Positions 42,901-52,477 of a stretch of DNA of 64,000 nt are shown here, piece after piece. The DNA lies in contig NC_083571.1 in NCBI RefSeq assembly GCF_027579695.1, positions 73,542,279-73,606,278 on the forward strand, in the 5' to 3' direction. The DNA is from Neoarius graeffei (lineage: Eukaryota; Chordata; Actinopteri; Siluriformes; Ariidae). Position numbers and translations under genes: made by a program. Each line of letters opens with the position of its first letter. Position 1 is the stretch's first letter. Under the pieces are notes generated by a model, which was not told the DNA's origin, made no database searches, and saw nothing but the letters and a program-made list of their open reading frames with translations.

Positions 42901-45896
42901 GTTGTAAATGCATGAAAATTGATACAGTTAGCTCTTGATATGCTGATTAATATTAGAAGTAGAGGCATAGCAGAAAAAAAATCTGATTTCTCAAGATAGC
43001 CGCCAAATCAAATATATCTGACCCATATTAGTATAACCACCATGCACTTTGCAGTAGGAGCATGCAAATCAGCACAAATATACTTCATATGTTGAGCAAT
43101 CTAGTAGTTGGCCATATTTGATTTGGTGGCCATCTTGCAAATTCAGCTTTTTTTGTGACGTTTTTGTGACAGTTATTAATCAGCATATCAAGAACTGTGT
43201 ACCAATTTCCATGCTTATACTACAAAGTGCCGGGAGGTTTCACTAATATGGGTTAGCCATATTTGATTTAGCGGCCATCTTGAAACGTCAGCATTTTTCG
43301 CAATGCCTCCATTTCTATTATTAATCAGCACATGAAGAAGTAACTGTGTACCACTTTCCATGCTTTTACTACAAAGTGCCCAGTAGTTTCATTAATATGG
43401 GTTTGCCATATTGGATTTTGCAGCCATCTTGAAAATTCAGCATTTTTCGCAACGCCTCCACATCTTATATTAATCAGAATATCATGAAAGATATGTGTAC
43501 CGATTTTTATGCTTTTACTCAAAAGGGCACGGTTTGGCCCTTTTTTGTCGCTCATCCTTCGTACTATATGGTTTATTCAGCATCTTTCCTCCACATTCTT
43601 TGTCTATGACAGCCTATGGAAATGTATGGTAAATGGTTGTGACAGATCTTTTTTCCATAATGTATATGGCAGCCAATAGGACCATGTGAAAGAAAGTGGT
43701 GAAATTTGGCACACACATTCTAGACAGTCCCCTGATTCTTTTCAACAAGTTCTATTTTGACACCTCACACACAATTCAAAAGCTCAAAGTTTTTCAACTT
43801 TCAGCCTCTGCCAATTCTGATTTTGTGAGAATTGAAAATAAAGTGCAGCCCCATAATGCACACCGTTCCACTAGTGGAACGCTGTAATGGTCATTGTAAA
43901 GTTAACAAACACAGTACTACACTAGAAAAGTAGATCCACCGCGCTCCTGTTCCTCACTATCTGGTGCGTCACGGGAAAGGACTGAGTTCTAATCAGTGAA
44001 GAAAATCACTGGAGCATCTCAGATGTGGAAAAATATTTTTCTGCTTTTATTGAGCAGTGCCAAACTAACGTTTCGACGTTACCGCGTCTTCATCAGAGTC
44101 GGGAAAAAAACGATGAACGACTCTGATGAAGACGCGGTAACGTCGAAACGTTAGTTTGGCACTGCTCAATAAAAGCAGAAAAAGATTTTTCCACATCTGA
44201 GATGCTCCGGTGATTTTCTTCACTGGACAGTACTACACTACTAACAGAGGGCCATTAGTACTGCACTACGACTTGGTCATTGTCATTCTGGTAACAGCAA
44301 ATGCATAAGGCCATGTCTCAAAGGGTTAAATATTGTACTAACTATTTACAATTTGTTTTGCAATGAATCCATTAGGCTCATTTCATGTGCAATCAGACGC
44401 TTTGGGGCTGATTTTAATGAAACTTGATTTTAATGAATATTTACGTAAGTAATAAACCAATGTACCAAAGTATTGTATAGTATAGTATAGTATAAGTTTT
44501 GCAGCTTAAAATGTAGAATTTTTGGAAATTCAAAATGGCGGACATGAAGAAGATCCCACTTTTCATGAATGAAAAGTGCAATTTTCCTAGTCATTATGAA
44601 TACTTAAAATTTCATGGTGGTGGTAAGTATTTGTGAACAAGGTGACATTTGTGAATGGGCAGAATTAATTCTGGAAATACAGTATTAAATACAGTGCACC
44701 TTTAAGGTAGAAACAGACTAAGAAAGTTTTGATTAATAGTGTTGGACACCATACATTTATCCTTGATTATGTCTGTCAGGGTAAGTCACATAGAAATGGT
44801 TTTGATTTAGCTTGGAAGCTCTTTTCTGGCTCTACAAATTACACAACCAACATGGGATACAACAATCATCAGAATATTATGATAGATTATGAGATATTAA
44901 AATATTGTCATTTGAATTTTAAAAAGCTACATTAAAATGAGTCATTTTTCTACTTAAGTTGGGGTATTATAACATCTCCTGAAAGTTTGGTCTTTGGTCC
45001 TTGTCATATAATTTGACGTTTAGGGTGAAATAAGTTGTAATAAAGTAGTTGTAGTAGTACAGTAGTATCAGAGAAGGTTAGCCCACCTGATATACGGTAC
45101 GTACCCAACCTGTCACTCCGCCCAAAATAGCATGAGCATTTTGGGTGGAGTGTCAGATGGGGAACTCCTGTCAGTTGGGGTACTCTTCTCTGACACTACT
45201 CTATTACAACTTTACTACAACTCATTTCACTCTAGAAGTCGCATTATCTCTGCAATGACTCTAGAGACCAAGACCACACTTTCTGTTGATGAAATTGACA
45301 TGATATCCTACCTATCCTGTCCTAGGCAAAAACTGACTAATTTTAAAAGACAACTTTTTCTATATTCAATATTTAGTATATTAACATCTCATAATTCATA
45401 TTCTGTTGCTCGCTGTATTCCCTGCTCTTTGAGCTATTTGTAGAGCCAGATAAGACATCATCCAAACAATCTCTGTGTGATTGATTGACATAAACAAGGA
45501 TGAATGTACAGTGTACCACCCTCTTAATTAGACATTCTTAGCTTTTTCTCCCTTTTTATTGATGCCAGACTCAGGCAAACGTAGTTCTGGGATTCTACCT
45601 TCCCAGTAAAAAGGCACACCAAGTTTCAATAAAAGTTTCAAGTTTCAATAAAATCCGTGCGGGTCAGGCCCCAAAGTGTATGATTCAACTAGCTTGCATA
45701 AGCAAATTCTATGTGTTAAGTCATAACATCACTCCAACAGCATATCTAAAAATACTTTAAATATTCTTTTAGAGTTTTCCTGGGAATAAATCCAGAACGA
45801 GGGTCAAAGGCTGAGAAGAAGGGAAAGAAACACCTTCACTTGCCCCCAAGACTTCTGAAGTTCTTGTGTGAACTGAACAGTTTTGAAAACCCCTGA
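36900..45896 (+). CDS. SAM-domain accessory protein of the CACTA element (spliced, about 470 residues)
   Basis: Proposed exons: 36900-37092, 41001-41895, 42028-42082, 42475-42628, 45773-45896. All have GT/AG borders and matching phases. Residues about 14-60 are a sterile alpha motif (LTTDVIEELMDHL...LTSEDLDGILPPIQ). Exon 2 encodes a basic/charged region (KRPKPKERREM), a conserved REIAKKIVQQYP segment and INNGSTVKTLMEEWPFLF. Exon 4 encodes YTFAAFYVFNIKYPKD, and the end is FLGINPERGSKAEKKGK up to TGA. This resembles the fish proteins annotated as SAMD3-like. There is one frame break in a CACA tract near 41700-41712, so this copy may be defective there. Function is unknown; SAM domains usually mediate protein oligomerisation. 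Confidence 0.72.
37335..38158. repeat. Tandem repeat of about 190 bp, three copies, in accessory gene intron 1
   Basis: GAAAATATATGGG-type and AGCTATTTTAGGCCTGA-type blocks recur near 37704, 37898 and 38076. There are no coding features. Confidence 0.75.
38159..38563 (-). pseudogene. hAT transposase remnant (ZMYM1/TTF zinc-finger type)
   Basis: The 134-residue open frame has WLLYSPSSGCIYCFACKLFS, GFSDWKHSERIGEHERSEEHR and GERQYWRDVLRRVV. This is the TTF-type zinc finger (CIYCFACKLF, then H...H) and following helix of fish hAT transposases annotated as ZMYM1-like. The rest of the transposase is absent. It lies antisense in intron 1 of the SAM gene. Confidence 0.85.
38821..38947. mobile_element. 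Hairpin MITE
   Basis: The outer arms GGGTTAACG and CGTTAACCC and the inner arms TGGAATAGCGGCA and TGCCGCTATTCCA form a foldback about 125 bp long. It is preceded by an (AATAT)n tract. Confidence 0.72.
39247..39824 (+). mobile_element. piggyBac-type MITE with transposase N-terminal remnant
   Basis: Both flanks are TTAA (39243 and 39825), the piggyBac target duplication, and the ends CCCTCTTT and AAAGGG are partly inverted. Inside, a frame after 39700 reads LEEAVALCLNSESEPDLSV (residue-rich in acid and Ser), as in the N-terminus of piggyBac-like transposases. The catalytic part is absent. Confidence 0.75.
40017..40200. repeat. 32 bp minisatellite, about 5.5 units
   Basis: Units begin at 40017, 40049, 40081, 40113, 40145 and 40177 with CCCAGGGGCCCTCTGGTTGC. 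Later units are more diverged. The GC-rich unit contains GGGGCCC. Confidence 0.93.
40297..40690. mobile_element. Dispersed MITE-like repeat, copy 1
   Basis: It begins AAAGGTGCAGTGTGTAAGA and contains AAATTCAAAATGGCGGAC, shared with a second copy near 44340-44707 that ends ACAGTGCACCTTTAA, so the ends look inverted. Confidence 0.6.
40690..40765. repeat. (ATATT)n microsatellite
   Basis: Pentanucleotide array of about 15 units, followed by diverged AT-rich units. Confidence 0.93.
40852..40943 (+). mobile_element. hAT right-end fragment
   Basis: It matches the right end of the hAT at 18375 (CTAGCCAAAATGGCCGGTAA, then AACATCAAGCCCTG). No left end is found in this intron. It lies just upstream of accessory exon 2. 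Confidence 0.7.
42716..43564. mobile_element. 850 bp foldback with internal repeat units
   Basis: The ends GTACGGCAGACGAGCGAC and GTCGCTCATCCTTCGTAC are inverted. The interior has about three direct units on the left arm (TATGCTGATTAATATTAG) and three inverted ones on the right. It lies in intron 4 of the SAM gene. The type is unknown. Confidence 0.75.
44064..44101 (-). ncRNA. Hammerhead-like ribozyme core (reverse arm)
   Basis: Reading the minus strand, CTGATGA (44096-44090) is followed by a GACG/CGTC stem II and GAAA (44074-44071), with the same core as the plus arm. Stem III appears to be only about two base pairs. Self-cleavage is not tested. Confidence 0.6.
44118..44160 (+). ncRNA. Hammerhead-like ribozyme core (forward arm)
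   Basis: CTGATGA lies at 44123-44129. GACG and CGTC then pair as stem II around CGGTAA, followed by GAAA (44144-44147) and a short stem III (AC...GT). This is the order of a type I hammerhead with a minimal stem III, as known from Penelope-like elements, where dimers are often needed for activity. I could not confirm stem I. Confidence 0.6.
44340..44707. mobile_element. Dispersed MITE-like repeat, copy 2
   Basis: It shares the AAATTCAAAATGGCGGAC core with 40297-40690 and ends GTGCACCTTTAA. Confidence 0.6.
45058..45200. repeat. Imperfect hairpin
   Basis: The arms AGTAGTATCAGAGAA and TTCTCTGACACTACT, with inner TGTCACTCCGCCCAAAAT and ATTTTGGGTGGAGTGTCA, flank a short loop. It lies just before accessory exon 5. 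Confidence 0.75.
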
Positions 45897-46075
45897 ATGG
45901 AAATGTGAACATTTGCATGCATGTGCACGCATGCGCGCGCACGCACACACACACAAAGCTGAGTTTCTGCTGAGGTCTGGAATGCCCCTCAACTCCCACC
46001 CCTTAATTGTTTAGGTGCGTGTTTCTTTTTTTTGTTCTTTCTTAAGAGACTTTGAAACCTGTTTGTTGGGAATCA

Positions 46076-46370
46076 TAGACCTCACCCTTCAATCCAATTT
46101 AAAAGTTACAAATATCAAATCATTTTGTGGGTTTTGTATGTTGCATGACGTTCTTAAAAATGACAGGGTGCTAGTCATAATGAATACTTGATGAAATTTG
46201 TGGTGGTGTTAAATATTCTTGAATTAATTATTTGTGAATTAACAGCATGACTTCCCATAGACCTGTCCCTTCAATCCAATTTAAAAGGTACAAATATCAA
46301 ATCATTTTGTGTTTTTTGTATGTTCTTAAAAATGTCAGTGTGCTAGTCATAATGAATATTTGATGAAGAT
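46076..46370. repeat. Tandem duplication of about 190 bp near the CACTA right end
   Basis: CAATCCAATTTAAAAG and AATCATTTTGTG blocks recur near 46089 and 46270, and GTGCTAGTCATAATGAATA is repeated. Confidence 0.7.
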
Positions 46371-46639
46371 AACATCTCTGAATTCATAGCATGAATTATT
46401 GAAATAAACTACTAAAATGGCATCTCACCTTGTGTAGACGTGTGTAATGTACTGTATTAAAAGACTTAACTTTGTGTAGATGACAAAAACAATCTCTGTT
46501 TATATATATTAAACTATCACATATTGGTAATGCATATTCAGATTCATATATTTGTCCTTAAGACATTTTTTCCTAGTTTGGACAGAAATCGACTTTATAT
46601 CTAAGGGGTTATCAGTTTTCCACTAAAAGAAGTGTCTGT

Positions 46640-46950
46640 GAAAGAACCGAATTTACTGTAAATCCACAGAATTCTCCTTTCTTATAATGAAGGGGAATAC
46701 ATGTGAATGAACAGAAAGTTTATTGTAAATCTACGGAATTCTCCTTTTCTATAATGAACGGGAGTACATGTGAATGAACAGAGAATGTATTGTAAATCTA
46801 CGGAATTCTCCTTTTTATGATGGACAGAGAATTTACTCTAAAAATACGGAATTCTCCGTTACAGAATAAACGGAAGGGCCGTAATGTAAACGGAGAAGTT
46901 ACTGGTAATTTACTGCCAGGACTTTATCCGTTTTTTTACGGAATTTTTTT
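46640..46950. repeat. CACTA subterminal repeats
   Basis: The motif CGGAATTCTCC with upstream TTTACTGTAAAT-like sequence recurs about four times with ATAATGAA spacers, before a terminal CCGTTTTTTTACGGAATTTT stretch. Such repeats are the usual binding sites for CACTA transposase. Confidence 0.78.
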
Positions 46951-46958
46951 TTACAGTG

Positions 46959-47296
46959 AGGGTCGCAGGCAAGCTGGAGCCTATCCCAGCTGACTACGGG
47001 CGAAAGGCGGGGTACACCCTGGACAAGTCTCCAGGTCATCACAGGGCTGACACATAGACACAGACAACCATTCACACTCACATTCACACCTACGGTCAAT
47101 TTAGAGTCACCAGTTAACCTAACCTGCATGTCTTTGGACTGTGGGGGACACCGGAGCACCCGGAGGAAACCCACGCGGACACGGGGAGAACATGCAAACT
47201 CCACACAGAAAGGCCCTCGCCGGCCCCGGGGCTCGAACCCAGGACCTTCTTGCTGTGAGGCGACAGCGCTAACCACTACACCACCGTGCCGCCCCT
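46959..47296 (-). mobile_element. tRNA-derived SINE, 5' part (split by CACTA)
   Basis: It continues the SINE of 30829-30870, with GGGTCGCAGG at the left and the reversed tRNA head at the right. The SINE target duplication is about TTTTCCATTTT (left of 30829 and right of 47296), which matches the single site in unit A. Confidence 0.92.
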
Positions 47297-47400
47297 TTTC
47301 CATTTTATTTTTCATTATTTTAATTGCCTAATTTCACTCGTCTCAGTTTTGAAATGTTTTAATGCTTGTAAAGCACTTTGTAACTTTTTGAAAAGTTCAG

Positions 47401-47460
47401 CATAAATAAAGGTACAGGAACAACAACAATAACAACAACAACAACAACAAAAACAACGAC

Positions 47461-47505
<45 letters not shown>

Positions 47506-47620
47506 TTTAAATGACAGCTGTATAATTAGAATAAGATATTATAAGTAGTTGTATTTAATTAATTAATTAATTAATTGATTAATTAATTAATTAATTAATT
47601 AATTAATTAATTTGTATATT
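47401..47620. repeat. (AAC/AAT)n and (AATT)n microsatellites
   Basis: Counterparts of 6419-6532, longer in unit B. Confidence 0.92.
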
Positions 47621-47809
47621 TTAAGCAATTTTCTTGACAGCAGACAAAATATTCCATCATGTACACTGTAAGTGAATATAACATTTTTAAGCATAATGTT
47701 TCAGTGAATATTAAATATCTTAATAATTAAATTATCTATAAGAGCCTAATACATTTTATATCATCTTACAGTCTGGTGATTCTCAGGAGAAAGTAAAGTA
47801 ATAACTCAC

Positions 47810-47858
47810 CTGAGTCCACAGGTAGCAGAGATGGAGTGTCTCAGTCTAGTGGCAAAGT
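47810..47858 (-). other. 5' untranslated exon of SEA gene copy B
   Basis: It is the same as 6731-6780 with donor GTGAGT. The next exon starts at 30632, so the intron is about 17.2 kb. Confidence 0.62.
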
Positions 47859-48107
47859 GTAAAATATCGAGCAGGTAAATGGGATATTTATTCAACAGGA
47901 GTAACAACGTATTTACTCTCATGATGCAAAACCCATGACGTCAAAAGGGCCTGGCAGCCAATCACAGCTTGGCTGACAACCTGAAAAACAACATTATTAC
48001 CAAATGATGCTTCCTGCCATTTTCGTTTATCTACAGCAGGATAAAGAAAGGGTAAAAATTAAATTTAGAATGTGAAATTAGATAATGTTAATGCTCTCAG
48101 ATGATTA

Positions 48108-48335
48108 TCTGTTGGAAGCCATGGCCTAATGATTAGAGAAGCAGCTTTTGGACCAAAAGGTCACAGGTCTGAGTCCCTGGACCAGCAGGAATCACTGAAA
48201 TGCCCTTGAGTAAAACACCTGACACCCCCCCCCCCCCCCCCCCCCCCCCCCACACACACTGCTCCCCAGGCTGCTTTGGGTCTGTTGTACGTCACTCTGG
48301 ATCAGAGCGTCTGCAAAATGCCTGTAATGTCGGTC
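48108..48335 (+). mobile_element. V-SINE-like element (unit B)
   Basis: Same element as 10829-11025, with a long poly-C tract (48225-48250). Confidence 0.8.
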
Positions 48336-48718
48336 ATACTGTCACTGTGACCACACCCTTGTGTCACCATTCTCTGTACATCATTTAAAAAAGACAAAAT
48401 CTGATCTTTTTAAAATGAATGCTATAATGAAGACATTTATTTTCACTCACAAATTACAATCTTGTTTATATGTACAGTAAATATAATGTTTAACTAGTAA
48501 AACTAAACGCATTCCTCAGATCATTCCAATTCAGTTGCACTGGATGTGTAAAAAAAAAAATACCAGTAAAATAATGAATTTTAGTTGAAGTCCCACCAAA
48601 ACTTTTTAATCTCAGCAACACTTTTCTATCCCTCTTCAAACCAGCAGATGAAGTTATCGTGCCAGGACAGAAAAGAAGCAAAGAACTCAGTTGATCAGTT
48701 TGGGCTGGAGCAGGTTTT

Positions 48719-49480
48719 TAGTTTAGTTTAGTTTAGTTTCACAGAGTTCGTCATAAATCCATACAGAACTGATTGACAGGCGAAAATTACAGGACGGATA
48801 GACCCAATTGACAATTTTCCCTTGCACAAATACAAAAACATAAAAATATAGATTGCTAATAAACTATAAAAGTATATAAACAAATTATGGATAAAAAAGA
48901 AAAAAAGTTTCTAATGTCCTATTATTAATAAAATAGATAACTGACTATGGTGGCCGGTACGTAGGTAACTTTTCAAAATATAAAATATGAGGTCGACTCT
49001 TAAATACAGTTAGACTGGTTGCGTTCTTAATATTTGAAGAAAGGCTGTTCTAGAGTTTACCAGTTCTTGGGAAATAGGATTCCCGAAAATAGTTCTGTTC
49101 ATGACTGGAAAGAGGACGGTAGTTAGCAACATCAAAGTTCCGGGTGGAATAGCAAGATGTAGCAGAAATTAGTAAGCTGGAAATTAGCAGTAGTAATGCC
49201 AGACCGAATCTTATAAAACAGTATCAAGTCACTAATCTCACGCCTATGTTCCAACGGTAAATGTTTCAGAGGTTTAAGTCTTTCTGTGTAGCAGACAGCA
49301 GAAGGAGGTTAATTTAGAATAAACTTAGTTGCATGTCTCTGAATGCTCTGTATTCGAGCTTTGTGCTTTACTGTGTATGGTGACCATAAATTACATGCAT
49401 ATTCAAGGCAGGGCCTCACTAAAGTACAGTAGAGGAGCTGCCTTGTCGCAGTATCACGTACTGTCTGTCCCAGCAGAGCC
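48719..49480 (-). pseudogene. 5'-truncated LINE, 3' portion, reverse (unit B)
   Basis: The minus-strand frame ends with QLLYCTLVRPCLEYACNLWSP and SIQRHATKFILN, the reverse transcriptase C-terminal part. Its continuation is broken by stops. A short (TTTAG)n tail lies at 48719-48738. It abuts a hAT terminus at 49481. Confidence 0.84.
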
Positions 49481-51057
49481 CAGGGCTTTACATTAGCACC
49501 CGCCCACCCGCCAAATGCGGGTAAAATTCGGCTTTGGCGGGTAATGACTTTAGTCCCACTAGCCACTTTGGCGGGTGGTTTATTCTGTGGTATACAATAT
49601 ATTTTAATTGTAGTTTTCTCTGAAGGCATCTGATATAATAAACGCATTGCAATGTGATATTACGCAACTCCCATGAGCACCTGCATAAACATTTTGACAA
49701 CATTTTGGAATTGTTTGGAACGTTCATTAACGTCAAAAAAAATCAGTGATGCGGTAACCTGCGGTTAATGAACGAAGCAACAAAGTTGCTGACGACTGAC
49801 AAGCGCACTATTTGGCGGCATATAGCTGGAGTTTCAAACCCTGCTGCTCAGTGAAAAGGGGCAGAGATGCGCAGCGCCGGAGCAGCATTGTAAAATCCCC
49901 GAGGTCCGTGATGCGCAAAGCGCGCGCCCAAACATGTTCGCCATATTGAAATGAGAGGGTGAATTACACATCACACAAGAGATCTGTTCCTGAAATTACT
50001 TTTAATGGTGTTTGAACTGAATATCGTAAGTTTTGAAAAACAAAATCATGTATGTGGCAAGAGTAAGAATAATTTAAGCTTGTGTAATGGTTTGATCTGC
50101 CCCAAGCAATGAGGACAAAAGTTACCCTAACCACGCAGCCTATGGAACTGAGATACATTAACAATGGCATCCGTTACACCTACACACACACACAAATAAT
50201 TCTGGGGAAAAAAAATCAGTATACACCACCATGTTTTAGGCAAAGTTATCCAAGGCAAACATAAGTTGAAACTTTCCACTCTATTGCTTTGGCTTTTCGA
50301 ATGATTTATTTTTAAAATCACAAACAAGGCAGGTTACAACTGCGCTGCTGCACATGTAGTACGGAGTAAACCTGAAAAGTAAACCCAATCTGCTCAGAGA
50401 GTCATATGAGCTCCTCTTGACCTCCTCTTTAGCCTCTTTCAAGATATTGAACACAGGGTTTTGATGGCGCATCCTATATGGAAAGCCACGAGAGGCAAAA
50501 CATGGCCACGTTCACGTTACACCACAGGTTCCTGAATGTGGTCCTGGAATGCACCATTTCCCCCTGGTTCAGCTATAATCAGCTAATTAACTAATTATAC
50601 AAAAGTTCAGTCATATACAGACTCACTAATTTGATTGGCTGAGCAGCGTTCCATTAGTGCCTATGTTTAGTATAACCCAACTGGGACGTTACCCCTTTTC
50701 GACCCACAAAGAACGGATTCTGTTCTTGTTCAAAGAATCCTGAATGGATTTGGTTCAAGAACCTGTTCCCTGTTGGTCGAAAAGGCGTACCTACTCATTC
50801 ATAAGTTTTTTTTTTTTGTAGGCTGTAGCCACGATGTCATCATGTTGTCAGAATCAGTGTAATGCATCTCTCATAACCCGGGACAGAACAGTACCATCGT
50901 GTGTGTGTGTGTGTATTATTTACCAGCTGGGGGGGGGTCCGTATCGTGAAATACCGTGACCGAGGTCTTGAAAATACTTACCAAGGCCTCAGGGCTGAGG
51001 TCATGGTATTTCACAATATGGACCGACCTTAAGCTGGGAAATAATATATTTATTTTT

Positions 51058-51182
51058 TCATCTCATCTCATCTCATCTCATCTCATCTCATCTCATCTCA
51101 TCTCATCTCATCTCATTATCTCTAGCCACTTTATCCTGTTCTACAGGGTCGCAGGCAAGATGGAGCCTATCCCAGCTGACTA
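51058..51182 (-). mobile_element. 3' SINE fragment with expanded (CTCAT)n tail
   Basis: Counterpart of 16589-16672. The tail has about 11 CTCAT units here. Confidence 0.88.
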
Positions 51183-51519
51183 TGAAGTTTGAAAATGTAA
51201 ATTTAACAGCTTCATGAAAGTGTGCTGATGGTTACCATGGAAACCCCGTGTCTCCTGCACTGCGTTCCTCCCCCAAGTCATGCATGCACTCATTCGCTTT
51301 TGTGTTCTTGGTCTCAGAGCCACGCGCACCAAACAGAGACAGAATCAACGTTTAAAATCATTAACAATCCACTTTTTACAGAGACATTTTAATGTTATTC
51401 TTTATTTTTTTATCCAGTTGAATATTTAGCATACAAATGTATTTTCAGCTCTTCAAAATGACCGAGGTCCGGACCGCGGGGGCCTCAGAGCTGGCTGCGG
51501 CCATGGAGATGAACATGAC

Positions 51520-51775
51520 GCTAATAGGAAGATAAGACAGTTCAATGACAAATGGAAGTTCAGGTGAGATTGGCTAGTTCATAGCAAAACTGAAAATACA
51601 ATGTACTGCAAAGACTGGAGAAAGTCTGGCAAAGACAGGCACCAGTAATTTTAAACTCGAAACTATAAAGAAGCATGAAAAGTCAAATGCACACATCGGT
51701 ACTATAACATCAAAACAGGCGAAGACGGCTGGTCACTACAGGACAGCATTGCTTTCAGTCCCTGGCTGTCATGAA
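51520..51775 (+). pseudogene. hAT transposase TTF-type zinc finger remnant (unit B)
   Basis: Counterpart of 17405-17660, with the same broken frames and the same DWLVHSKTENTMYC-type segment. The decay predates the duplication. Confidence 0.58.
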
Positions 51776-51971
51776 GTCGGCTGAGCTGGAGAGGATGGAG
51801 CTGCTGTTTAGAAACCTTCACGCGATTGGAAAGAAGTTGATCCCACCCCAGCTATCAACTTATGGCCTGCTGGATGCCTCAGGTCATGAAGACCATTTTT
51901 CATGGACCATTCAGACTCATCTGATGATGAATGTAATGAGGACATTTAATGTCTCTCTCTACACATGTTCT

Positions 51972-52002
<31 letters not shown>

Positions 52003-52477
52003 TATTAATAGATAATACATAATATACATAATAATACTTTATAATACACATAATACTTGCATATCAAAACATCAAATGTTTTTCAATGATAAATGTTTTG
52101 AATTGCACATTTAATATTAGAATCAGTTCAGTTGTACTGAATGTTATTTTTCATATATGATATTTCATATTGTCAGGGGCTTGAATTTGAGTTCAATAAA
52201 CAGAATACTCTGTTTATATTTTTGTCTGAATTAGGTGCATGTTTTCATATAGGGAGCTACCTTAACAGCACTGAATACTTGAGTGCTACTGTAGAGATAC
52301 ATTATACGCTGCCATTCATAAATCTAGATCTTCCAAACTTTAACGTATCATGGTGAAGAAAAAACTGTGATTTCCTGGCAACAAAATAGTGGCTAGTGAA
52401 AAGGCTGAATGGCTAGTGACTCGGGAAAACCACTAGCCACAGTGACCGGTGAGCAAAAAAGTTAATGTAAAGCCCTG

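Larger units (their letters stand above)
43995..44224. mobile_element. 230 bp inverted repeat with two hammerhead cores (Penelope-like LTR relic)
   Basis: The arms 43995-44101 and 44118-44224 are near-identical inverted repeats around a 16-base loop. Each arm holds the hammerhead-like core described for Penelope-like element LTRs. Confidence 0.8.
30871..46958 (+). mobile_element. Complete CACTA/EnSpm (CMC) transposon, 16,088 bp
   Basis: The termini CACTGTAAAAAA and TTTTTTACAGTG are inverted. The flanking SINE sequence shows an AG target duplication. Subterminal repeats with CGGAATTCTCC lie at the right end. Gene content is a tnp2-like transposase (34246-36912) and a spliced SAM-domain accessory gene (36900-45896). 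Several smaller elements nest within it. Confidence 0.9.
49481..52477 (+). mobile_element. hAT DNA transposon (degenerate), unit B
   Basis: The ends CAGGGCTTTACATTA (49481) and TAATGTAAAGCCCTG (52477) match unit A. At 2997 bp it is much shorter than the 6126 bp unit A copy because it lacks A's insertions and extra blocks. Confidence 0.74.
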
